64,000 nucleotides of DNA from Tetracentron sinense. Its lineage: Eukaryota; Streptophyta; Magnoliopsida; Trochodendrales; Trochodendraceae. The stretch covers positions 9,422,041 to 9,486,040 of the forward strand of contig CM026565.1 of NCBI GenBank assembly GCA_015143295.1, written 5' to 3'. Both the position numbers and the translations under genes were made by a program. Each line of letters opens with the position of its first letter. Position 1 is the first letter of the stretch. This document shows, one piece after another, positions 10,805 to 20,882 of the stretch. Below the pieces are notes generated by a model that had not been told where the DNA came from, made no database searches, and saw only the letters and a program-made list of their open reading frames with translations.

Positions 10805-13211
10805 TGTTGCGCCCAAAAATATCCCCTAGGAGTTAAGGGATACTTTAGTCATGACTATTCATACCTGTCAAACCATCCTGTAATGAACAAGGTAAACCCA
10901 ATACTATAAAGACAATAATCAGAGTGCGGAAGCTATACCAAATTTTCTTTTCTTTCCATAATCTATCTCAGTATTCCAAGTTAAATATACAAAACATAAC
11001 AGTAAAGGTGGATATGCCCACTTATCAAAATACAAAGTCCAAAATATAAACCTCGCTGTCACTCCTCTCAACAATAGTCCAAATAGGGACACACATCCAC
11101 ATCTCTATCCGCTACTGCATTGGGATAAGTGGCTCACTCTCCTCTATGTACTCTTCCTCAACCCAAGGCTCAGGGTTGAGGGCGTCCTCGGTACTTGCCA
11201 ACATGAAAGTACGGCTGAGTATGGAATACTCAGCGAGTATAAGCTACTAGCTAACAATAGCAATAACAAGGCACGACAATAATAGCGACAATACACAACA
11301 TCAAGTTGAAGCAATAATATCAACATATAGCATGCATAGCATTTAAAGGAAAGCAAGGTAATAATCCTATCATACTTGAATGAATGCGAATCTTGACATG
11401 GTTGTATGAATGCTAAAACTCCGATAAAACCCGTATTTAGGAATCATAACTTGTTCTTGAAAATAGCTTTTCTTGTTGTTCAAACTTGCTTGTCGTGTTA
11501 AAACTTGTTCTTGCATCATGGGAATCACACGTCTTAGTTGTTCTTTTCATGTTCTTGACTTGTTCTTACTTGTATACTTGTTAGCCAGAGGCTAACACCC
11601 TTCTTGGGCTACCAACCTCCTTGACACATCATTTACTTGTGAGCCAGAGGCTAGCACCCTTCTTGGGCTACCAACCTCCTTGACATATCATGTTCTTGTG
11701 AGTCTTTACTTGTGAGCCAGAGGCTAGTACCCTTCAACTTGGGCTACCAACCTCCTTGACATGTCATTTAAATACTCGTGCTTGAAAACGTCGGTTCATG
11801 CATGCATGCGTGGGTGTATGTGGCACGTGTAGTAATCATGATGACCATATGACATGAAGAATAGAGTATAGCATTTCAATTCATGGTATAAACATGTGGG
11901 AATTTAGATAATCTATATGGCATTTGATCAAGGTCATGGACTTGAAGGAACTATATACATTCATGTTTTCATACTCTTCTTTCATTGAGAAACTTCTCAT
12001 TTAGGCTTTAAATCAAACACATAACATGCGACCTTTCATAATCCTTTCATTTCCTCTTATTAGTGCATATATTCCATTCGAACATCAAGGTTTATTCATT
12101 ATTTGTAGGATACCCATCCACCATTTCCATTACCCACATCACATCGACATAGCAACCAATCGCCAATCCATCATCCATTCATCCATCCACAACATCCCCA
12201 TTTCTATCTTGTTTATATTTAGGAGCATTGGTTTATTTCAAAAAAAAGAGATCACAAGATAAAAACCATCATTTTGAAACAAGAAACCCTAGTTATTACT
12301 AAGCTAGTTGGTAAGGGTGTACTAACCTTGTGAGGATCCCTTCTTAGTTTGAAGAAACCCTTGAACAAGAATCTCAACTTTAGGAAGAAGACACCACCAC
12401 TTGAGGATGAAGATCCTTGCTTCAAAGGATGATTCAAGCTTGATTTGGACTCTCTTTGATCTCCACAAAAATCCCTCTTGGAAATCCCCCAAACCTTTCC
12501 TCTCCTTTCTCTCTTTTCTCTCAAAAAGTCCCTCTTTAGGTGTTAGGAACCTTGGACCCTCGAAAATGGGGTATATATAGTGTTAGGTTTATGAAAAACC
12601 TAAAAAAAAACATTTCTGGGTGATCTCGCTCGAGCGGGTTGCTCCCTGGCCTCAAAAAACCATTTTTCGCCGATCTCGCTCGAGCGGTTTTGGATCTCGC
12701 TCGAACGAGTTTTTCTGTAAAAATGTGCTTTGGTAAATTGGCCATAACTTTTGACTCGGTGGTCTGATTTTGACGATTCAACTTGCATTGGATTCATCTT
12801 TCAAAGGAGAACAACTTTTATGTTTTTAAAAATACCTAAATTTGGGGTTTACTTTATCAAAAATGGCTCTAAAGTCAACTAGTACAAAAATACATTTTGA
12901 CAGTCCAAATTTTCAACAGTGCCAACTTGGGAAATCGGACTTTTGACTCAACTCCGACTCAAAATTAAGGAAAATGGTAAACATGAACCTCGAAGAGGGT
13001 TCAAATACCTTTCCAAAAATTTAAGAATTGCTCTATTCTGATCAGTCATGAACAAACTAGGGCTACGTAAAGTTGAGGGTATGGTTAATCCATAATTTCT
13101 TTTTGACACTTAGAGTATTCATATACTCTACTCCTTCATTCCAAGCACCCAAAACTTAAGAAAACACCTCTTAAGGCTTAAATACATGTTAAAAAGATCC
13201 AGGGTTCTACA
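10805..13211 (-). repeat. 5' LTR of Gypsy-1, shared with a second truncated internal region
   Basis: This 2407-bp LTR is nearly identical to 3193-5684. The upstream flank (13212 onward) is not target DNA but another Tekay 3' polypurine tract and integrase in the same orientation. The LTR therefore acts as the 3' LTR of that second copy as well, giving LTR-internal-LTR-internal order. The conserved hairpin lies at 11209-11240 and a TATA-like box at 12572-12579 (minus). Confidence 0.9.
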
Positions 13212-13300
13212 TCCTCCCCCCTTTACAGAAATTTCATCCTCGAAATTTAGAACAATATATATATAGAGCTGATGAAGAACAAAATTTACATAAACATCCA

Positions 13301-14498
13301 TTACACAAATAAATTGGGATACTTTTCCCTCACTTCCGCTTCGCGCTCCCATGTTACTTCTTCCCTAGAGTGATGTTGCCATCAAACAAGAACCAAGGGG
13401 ATAACCTTGTTGCTCAAAACTTGATTTCTACGATCCAAAATTTGAACCGGCTCTTCCACCATGGTAAGATCCTCCTGGATTTCCAATGGATCAAGATTTA
13501 TAACATGTGAAGGATCCGGGATATACTTTCGAAGCATGGATACATGGAAGACATTGTGGACCGCAGCCATATGAGTAGGTAGAGCAACCCGATATGCGAC
13601 TTCACCAACTGGGGTGACGATTTCAAATGGACCCACATACCTCGGGCTGAGCTTCCCTCTTTTGCCAAACCTCATAACACCCTTTGTCGGCGAAACCTTC
13701 CCAAACACCATATCGCCAACACGGAACTCAAGATCTTGTCTATGGGTATCAGCATAGCTCTTCTGCCTGTCCTGAGCCGTCTTCAATCTCTCCCTGATGA
13801 TCTTGACCTTACTTGCAGTTTGCTCAATCAACTCATGGCCCAATACTTTCCTTTCCCCGACTTCATCCCAATACAAAGGGGATCTACAACTCCTCCCGTA
13901 CAAAGCCTCAAAAGGTGTCATTTTGATGCTCGCCGGATAGCTGTTATTGTAGGCGAACTCTACCAATGGTAGATGATCTTCCCAACTGCCTTTAAAGTCT
14001 AGCATACATGCCCAGAACATGTCCTCTATCATTTGGTTCACCCGTTCTGTTTGCCCGTCCGTTTGTGGATGAAAAGCGGTGCTAAAGTCTAGTCCGGAAC
14101 CCATGGCGCTTTGAAAGCTCTTCCAAAACCTGGATGTGAACCTTGGATCCCGGTCTGAGACAATGCTCACTGGCACTCCGTGCAGTCAGACTATTTCCTT
14201 GATGTACAGTGCCGCTAACTGATTTGAATTGAAGGTAGTCCGGTATGGTAAGAAATGGGCTGATTTAGTTAGTCTGTCAACCACAACCCAAATAGCATCG
14301 GAGTTCTTGGCTATCCGTGGAAACCCCACAATGAAGTCCATAGAGATATGCTCCCATTTCCACTCGGGAATAGGGAGGGACTACAAGAGGCCCGCCGGTC
14401 TCATGTGCTCAGCCTTGACTTGCTGACACACTAAGCATCGAGACACGTACTCAGCCACTTCTCTCTTCATGTTCCGCCACCAAAAGTTTCTATAGTTT
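13301..14498 (-). pseudogene. pol: Second Gypsy-1-like integrase fragment, truncated at its N-terminal side
   Basis: Minus-strand integrase sequence closely parallels 5774-6960. It includes [40 protein letters not shown] and the KYPNLF tail. The main open part is 13382-14176 (264 codons). A stop occurs in the V*LHG block near 14180, the same nonsense mutation as in the neighbouring copy, and another near 13380. A polypurine tract lies at 13212-13229. The fragment ends in a hybrid junction near 14485-14500, where Copia-A reverse transcriptase on the opposite strand begins. RT, protease, gag and the far LTR are missing. Confidence 0.88.
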
Positions 14499-14844
14499 AA
14501 AGCAAGCTCCTAGAGATTGGTATGATAGACTTAGTGGTTTTATACTTGAAAAAGAATTCATTAGAGGTAAAATTGATATTACCTTGTTTATTAAATCCAA
14601 AAACAATGATTTGCTTTTAGTTTAAATCTATGTTGATGATATCATTTTTGTATCTACTAATGAATCCCTTTATCAAGAATTTGCTAAGACAATGCTAAAT
14701 GAATTTGAAATGAGCATGATGGGAGAACTAACCTTCTTCTTTGGACTTCAAATCAAGCAATCTAAAGAAGGCATTTTCATAAGTCAAGGCAAATACACTA
14801 GAACTGCTAAAGGAGTTTGGTATGGACAGCTCAAAGAATGCTGA
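14499..14844 (+). pseudogene. pol: Copia-A reverse transcriptase fragment
   Basis: Sirevirus/copia RT sequence begins at [12 protein letters not shown] and includes the catalytic IYVDDIIF block (about 14626-14650), then NEFEMSMMGEL and FFGLQIKQS. An in-frame TAG precedes IYVDD, and a frame change lies near 14800. The 5' side is lost at the junction with the gypsy fragment. The 3' side is interrupted by solo LTR S1 and resumes at 16429. Confidence 0.85.
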
Positions 14845-14849
14845 TATTC

Positions 14850-16423
14850 TGTCACGCCCCATAGGTGATTTTTATTACTTGTTTAGTTTTCTTGTGAGCC
14901 AGAGGTTAGCACCCGAATCTCCCTGGGCGACCAACCTCCTTGACAATAGGTGATTTAGGGGTTATCTTGTGAGCCAGAGGCTAGTACCCGAATTCTCCCT
15001 GGGCTACCAACCTCCTTGACATGCAATATTTTCTTGTTGTTTATTATATGCACATGCTCTTGAAATCTCGGTTCATGCTATCATGCGTGCTCATGTGCGT
15101 GCCAATAATAACAATCGTGGGAATGCGCTTAACAAAAGAGATATGGCATTACAATTCAATTCATAATATTAGCATAGGTAACTTAAGTAATTCACATGAC
15201 ATTGGATCAATTCATCGTCTATAAGAACACATGCATAAAACCTATTTCCATTTTCTTCATCTAAGTCGTTTATTCATAGTTTAGGCATTTTGTCAAACAC
15301 AACACATGCAATGTTTCTTAATAATTCATCTTGTTCTTTTTAGCTCATATTTTCCATCCAAACATCAAGGTAAGTTCATTATTGGTAAAATACCCATCCA
15401 CCATTTCCATCACACACATCACACAACATACATCTCGGCATCCAATCGCCACATCCAACATTCCATCCACACATCCACACCTTTTCCATTATCTTGTTTA
15501 TATTTAATGGGGGATAACACATTTCATAAGGAGGAAAACATAATATAAAGAATCACATTTTTATATAGAAAACCTAGATTATTACTAGGGAAAGTTAGTA
15601 GGGTGTACTAACCTTAAATCAAGGCTTGATCTTGGTTGTAAACCTTGATTGGAGCTTCCACTTGAAAAGAGGAACCCTTTGCTTGAAGGAGACTTGTGTT
15701 GGGGAAGAAACCCCTTTCAAAAACGTGAGTGAGTGCTGCCCTAGCTTGGAGAATGCACCCCACCCGAGCTTGAGCCTTGAACTTGAAGCAATCCAAGTTG
15801 AGGATGATCTAGGGTTCTTAAACCCCCTTTGATTTCTCCTTAAAAACAAAACCCTAGGTTAGAGTCTCTTCTCCTCTCTCAAACTCTCAAAATCTAATAA
15901 GTATGGTAAATGAATCCCTAAGGCTCGTGCAAGCCTTAAGAAGAAAGGGTTTAACCCCAAAAGACGAAAAAGCCCTTAATGAAATTTCTGCAAAAACGCG
16001 AAGACCGAGCGATCGGTGGTTATGACAGATCGATCGGTTGCCTACCGAGCGATCGGTTGATTGACCGAGATCTCGGTAAAAAATAAACTCTCTGGAAAAT
16101 TTCCCCATACAAATTTTTTGACCAATCGATAGCCTCCGATCGATCGGTTTTGGACTGATCCATCGATCGGTTTTGGACCGATCGATCGCTCCATGGACCG
16201 AGCGATCGGTGCTCTGCTGGTCCCGACTGTTTTGGCCATATCTTTTGACTCGTTCGTCCGATTTTAACGATTCAACTTGCGTTGGATTCGTCTCTCGAAA
16301 ACGCACATTTCTAACATTTCAGAATTTCTGATTTCTCCCCTATTTATTAATTAGACTATACGGAAGGCCATTCAACTACGAAATACTTATTCATTTAAAG
16401 ATGGAAAAGTCTGGGGTGCTACA
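14850..16423 (-). repeat. Solo LTR S1 (gypsy, internally deleted), TSD TATTC
   Basis: The segment runs TGTCACGCCCC to GGGGTGCTACA on the plus strand and is flanked by TATTC at 14845-14849 and 16424-16428. Removing it and one TATTC rejoins the copia reading PMSPTTKLDKD. At 1574 bp it is about 1 kb shorter than its relatives; the region carrying the conserved hairpin is missing. It keeps two units of the GAGCCAGAGG repeat (14890-15020) and a CCGATCGATCGGT cluster at 16005-16212. No internal element sequence is present, which fits LTR-LTR recombination. Confidence 0.92.
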
Positions 16424-16428
16424 TATTC

Positions 16429-17150
16429 CTATGAGTCCAACCACAAAGCTGGATAAAGATGAAAAATGTGGAAGAAACAAAGTATGGAGGTATGATTGGT
16501 ACTTTACTATATTTAGCTGCTAGTAAGCCTGATATTATGTTTAGTGTTTGTATGTGTGCTAGATTTCATACTAATCCTAAAGAATCACACATGACTACTA
16601 TCAAAAGAATTTTCAAATACTTAGTTAGAACAATTGATCTTGGAATTAGGTATCCTAAGAACACAACATTAGAACTAGTGAGTTATTCTGATGCAGACTT
16701 TACCAGCTGCAAAGTTGATCGAAAAAGCACTAGTGGCTCATATCACTTCTTAGGACACTCCTTAGTTTCATGGTCTTGTAAGAAACAAAACTTTGTAGTT
16801 CTATCGACAGCTGAGGCTGAATATGTAGCAGCTGGGAGTTATTGTGCTCAAACATTATACAAGAAACAACAATTAGAAGACTTCAAATTATTTTATGATA
16901 AGATTCCAATTAAATGTGATAGCACAAGTGCAATATGCACGACAAAGAATCCAGTCCAACATTTAAGAACAAAACATATTGAAATAAGATATCATTTCAT
17001 AAGGGATCATGTTTAAAATGGAGATGTAATGTTGAAATTTGTTAAAACTGACAACCAACTTGCAGACATATTCACTAAACCTCTCCCCTATGAAAGATTC
17101 AATAAGTTAAGAAGAGAATTAGGCATGGCTAATCTTGATGACATCAATTG
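16429..17150 (+). pseudogene. pol: Copia-A RT end and RNase H
   Basis: The frame resumes after S1, shifts near 16455, then is open 16459-17016. RNase H blocks are YSDADFTSCKVDRKSTSG, LSTAEAEYVAAGS and TKHIEIRYHFIRDH. A stop at 17014-17016 interrupts DHV*NGDV, after which ADIFTKPL and the natural end near 17150 follow. RNase H would remove the RNA template during cDNA synthesis. The gene is dead because of these breaks and the missing upstream half. Confidence 0.88.
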
Positions 17151-17655
17151 AAACATATGCTTAAAGAAAAACATAGTAAAATCTTTTATGTGAAAATTGA
17201 TTGATCTTGCTTGTGCCATCTCATAACTTGATATGTAGTTTCTCATGTTCTTAAATGGCCTAAAATCAATTATAATAGGTTTTTAATCCTTTGGAAATCC
17301 ATCATGTAAGCAAAATTTCAAAATTTCAAAATTTTGCCTGGACTTGTCGACAAGTCCTCTCCACTCAGCGACGAGTGAGTTACAGGTTTTTAAGTCTTTT
17401 GTTTCGGGCTCTACTCGACGACGAGTTAGTGCTACTCGACGACAAGTATGTTGATTTTCTTTAGGTTTTGAAGCCACTCGACGACGAGTTTGACCTACTC
17501 ATTGACGAGTGCCCTCAAAACTATAAATTTCAACCTAGATTTTTTACTATTCACTGTTCCATTGTTCAAAAATCCCCTCTCCCTCTCAATCCTCTACCCT
17601 CACAATCCTCTACCCTCAAATCTTCTCCCTAACCTTCCAACCCGCTTCAAATCTC
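17151..17655 (+). promoter_or_regulatory. Copia-A pol-to-env spacer with palindrome cluster and TATA box
   Basis: The spacer carries about six variants of the family palindrome ACTCGTCGACGAGT between 17338 and 17515, then CTATAAATTT at 17521-17528. The env-like ORF starts at 17656. The same palindrome type precedes a TATA box in the Copia-A 3' LTR (41526-41650, TATA 41731-41738). The likeness suggests a second internal promoter for the env-like ORF; this is inference. Confidence 0.5.
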
Positions 17656-19600
17656 ATGGCTCCTCGTATGAAGAACCCCTCTTTGCCAAAGAAGAAGACC
17701 AAGGCAGTGGAGAAAGGAAAGAAGAAAGTTGGGGAATCATCTCAAAGTCAAGCCCCCTCCCATGAAGAATCTCTCGAACTATTCAAGACTCCAGCAGCAA
17801 AAGAGAACTATACAAGGTACTTCATCAAGCGGGAATCGGTCTATGGTAAAGTTCCCGATTTCGAATTTCTTAAGGGTATAGGGCTTGATTTCATAGTTTC
17901 AAAATTCCATACTCTTAGATGGCATAAGTTCCTTGAACTCCATGAACCCATGTACCCTGACTTATGTAAGCAATTTTATTCTAATCTCACATTTGACAAA
18001 ACCGCCCAAAGTTTTCATTATTATGCCCATGGAAAACTTATTTCCTTCAATGTGGAAGAACTTAGATCAATTTGAAATTGCCAACCGGCACATTCCAAGA
18101 ATACACCGCAAATCAATGGGTTTCCCATGAGGGATTCAATGTCATTGAGGCATTGAAAGTGATGTGTGTCAATAAAGATTTCACTAACCCCATTCCTTCG
18201 AAGCTCAAGGATCTTACCCTTGATGCTCGCCTTGCACACCACATCATTACATATGATATTATTCCCTATGGTGGTGGCAGGGATTTCATTACTTTCTTTG
18301 ATGTATTTTTAATTTGGTGCATCTTGACCACCCAGCATATAGACCTATTTTTCATCATTGTTAATGTGATGAAAGACACTGCTAAGAGGACCACAAGCAG
18401 ACTTCCCTATGGTCTTGCTCTCACCAAACTTTTTGAACATTTTAAAATCCCTTTTGACTCTTATCAGGACAAAAAATCCATCTATGATTCTGATGTTTAC
18501 TCCAAGGTTACTATTATGAGAATGGGATACTCTTATATAGAGTCTAGTAATGTGTGGGTCCCAAAATCCCAAACTATTCCTACCCCCACTCCTACTGACA
18601 TTCCTGACATTTCCATCCCTCCATCTGTTCCTCCACCTTCTCACTCCACTCCTATTGCTCCTCATTCTCCTATCCTTCCTTCATCTCCTGTTGAGCCAGT
18701 AGTGTAGACAGAGGCAGCTGAGACAGTGCCTGAGACAGAGATTACTGATCAGCCAGTTCATGATATAGAGGATGAGATAGATGCAGAGGCTGAGGTTGAG
18801 GCTGAGCTTGACTGGGGAGATATCCAGATTGATATTGATGTTCCTGAGTCTTCTCACAGACAAGGTTCAGACCATTTCGAGGTTACAGGACACCCTTTTG
18901 CTTCTTCTTCTAGGGCTGCACCTTCTAGTGAGCAGATGACTCTACTGACTGCCCAGGTTGCCTCCATGGCCTCCAGTATAGAGCATTTTTAGATGCAGAT
19001 CAGTCAGAGGATGCTTCAGTTCCAGGAATACCAGAGAGAGCTTTTGGAGAACTTTCAAGCTTCTCAGACAACTCAGTTCGAGAGACTCCAGCCAGTGACT
19101 AGAGAGAGGCTTTCATCTCTACAGTCAAAGATGGAGTTTTTTCAGTCAGAAGTGAAGGTCAGTGAGCCTAGATTGGTAGAGGTTGAAATGGCAGTGAATG
19201 TCATCATGGATAGAGTGGACACCATCATCACCATAATGTAAAACAAATCTGAGGATGCCTCCATTGAGAGTGCAAAGCTTCTGGGAGATGTGACAAGCAT
19301 AGGAAATGCTGTCAATGTCCAAGCTAGGTACATCCATCAAATGGCAAGTCTCTTAAATGATCAAGCTCCAATAGTTAGAGTGATGGCAGCTAAGGTGGAT
19401 CAGATTGCCTTAGACTCTGCCTCCACCTCTCACAAGCTGGGATTTTTTCTATTCCCACAGAGGTCTACTTTCCTCCACAGCCACCTCCTGCTTCCTCTTC
19501 AGCTCCTCCACAATAGCCTCCTCAAGCCACTCCTCCAGTGCCCCTACAGCTGATGTGATCTCATCTTCCTCTGAAGACCTGTCCAAGACCACGCCAAAAT
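17656..19600 (+). pseudogene. Copia-A env-like ORF of Sirevirus type (broken)
   Basis: This is the extra ORF downstream of pol in Sireviruses; its role is unknown. The N-terminus is basic (MAPRMKNPSLPKKK). The central region carries KLKDLTLDARLAHHIITYDI and RLPYGLALTKLFEHF, which line up with RDARLVNLVMSANI and ALPFGSLITKLLGS of the Copia-C ORF. A proline-rich stretch (about 18570-18690), an acidic stretch and a coiled-coil-like glutamine/glutamate-rich end (18930-19240) follow. It is broken by a frameshift near 18072 and stops at 18705, 18990 and 19239. I see no convincing transmembrane segments, so 'env-like' is a positional name. Confidence 0.75.
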
Positions 19601-19975
19601 AGCCTACATCAAAACCGGATAGGCCTACAATGAGACAAAAGTTGTGATGAAGACCTTAAATTTTTGTTGTTTTTTTTTCTTGACTCTCATACTCATATCT
19701 ATGACATTTACATCATTGTTTTGTCCCTCCTTTATTATTTTTTTGATGTTGCCAAGGGGGAGAAAATTGTGAATGTATGCTCTTATGAATGATAATTATT
19801 GATTTTTTCTTGTTGAATGAATAATGTATGTTCTTGGAATTTGATCTATTACCTCTCTTAGCTAAAAATTTTTGTGCATTTGTTAAGGGGAAGCTATTTT
19901 CAAATTTTCAGATATTAAGAGGGAGCTCACTCCCAGTCATTCACATTATTCTGACATCATCAAAAAGGGGGAGAT
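19601..19975 (+). other. Copia-A 3' untranslated region with multiple polypurine tracts
   Basis: Non-coding and AT-rich, with repeated purine tracts: AAGGGGGAGAAAA near 19755, AAGGGGAAGC near 19886, AAGAGGGAGC near 19917, and the functional AAAAAGGGGGAGAT ending at 19974-19975, just before the LTR. Several purine tracts near the 3' end are a hallmark of Sireviruses. Confidence 0.75.
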
Positions 19976-20419
19976 TGTTAGCCTCAAGGTTACAACTCTA
20001 AGTACTCTAGATTGTTTCGACGATAACACAATAATGAAATGACTCTTGATATACTAATAGTTTCTTTGAGTATGTAAAATTTCAGCAAAAGCAGTACATG
20101 TCGAATCAAATTTCAAGATACGAAGAATTGAAGAGCATAAGTCATCAAGGTCAAAGTCAAAGACTAATTCTTCTAAGAAGCACCAAAAGCTCAAAGTCAA
20201 TGCATGAAGATCTATCAAGAGTAAAGCTTCTTAAAATTCAAGATTGAACATCATCTTTCATGAAGATTAGTGTCTAAGTTAAAGTGTCTAGGACCTTGTA
20301 AAGTCCTCAAGTTATTGGAAAAGAATTGCTCATAGAATACCTAGATAGACCCTAGGTGACCTAGTATAACTTGTACATCATTCTTGGACCCTAAAAATGA
20401 CTAAAATATTGATTATCTA
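19976..20419 (+). repeat. 3' LTR of Copia-A, first part
   Basis: It starts TGTTAGCCTCAAGG immediately after the polypurine tract and matches 2678-3120. It is interrupted at 20419 by the composite gypsy insertion. The five bases ATCTA (20415-20419) recur at 41449-41453, where the LTR resumes. Confidence 0.92.
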
Positions 20420-20690
20420 TGTAGAACCCCAGAAATGTTTGCTCATGTCTTGGAATGTGTGCCAAGGCATGATACCTTGTAATGCCCAATTTCATGAAAT
20501 GATAATTTGAAAACTTAGAGAATTGTCTCAAGGATGGTACGAAGTTGTAGTTTATTTAATTATCCTTAAAACATTTTGTTATGTATTATTCGATTGTGTA
20601 CATATATGACATGATTATATGTATATATATACCGATATTTATACGCTATTGATGCATGGATTGACTTAGCTATCTAAAATTTCAGGAACC
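20420..20690 (+). repeat. Left end of Gypsy-2: LTR start fused to probable intron
   Basis: It begins TGTAGAACCCC, the sense start of this gypsy LTR group, right after the ATCTA duplication. The middle is AT-rich and unassigned. It ends TATCTAAAATTTCAG at 20690, an acceptor-like sequence directly before the protease reading. Most of the LTR, the primer site and gag are therefore missing. The change point between LTR and intron cannot be placed. Confidence 0.5.
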
Positions 20691-20882
20691 TTACTAGTCA
20701 ATGAATGTTTGGCTCGAGTGTTGATTGGTACCGGGTCTACTCATTCGTTTGTCTCGCTGAGTTTTTCAGAAGGCTTTTCTGTGGAGCCTAGTCAGCTAGA
20801 ACAGGAGTTGGCCATTTCGACTCCTCTTGGCAAAATAGTATTGGCGGATAAAGTGTGTAGAAATAGTGTGGTTCAAGTGGGG
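20691..20882 (+). pseudogene. pol: Gypsy-2 protease, N-terminal half
   Basis: The reading LLVNECLARVLIGTGSTHSFVS is the Ty3/gypsy aspartic protease start. The catalytic aspartate of the DTG triad is replaced by glycine (GTG), a GAT-to-GGT change relative to Gypsy-1. This would abolish polyprotein cleavage. It is interrupted after VVQVG by solo LTR S2 and resumes at 23374 as [14 protein letters not shown]. Note that 20883-20966 is LTR, not protease. Confidence 0.88.

Noticed and set aside
15887..16306. 139-residue frame rich in RS and DR
   Set aside because: It lies wholly within solo LTR S1 and consists of the GATCGATCGGT cluster translated.
17656..19600. True viral envelope glycoprotein
   Set aside because: No convincing signal peptide, fusion segment or transmembrane helix; 'env-like' is retained only as the customary positional name.
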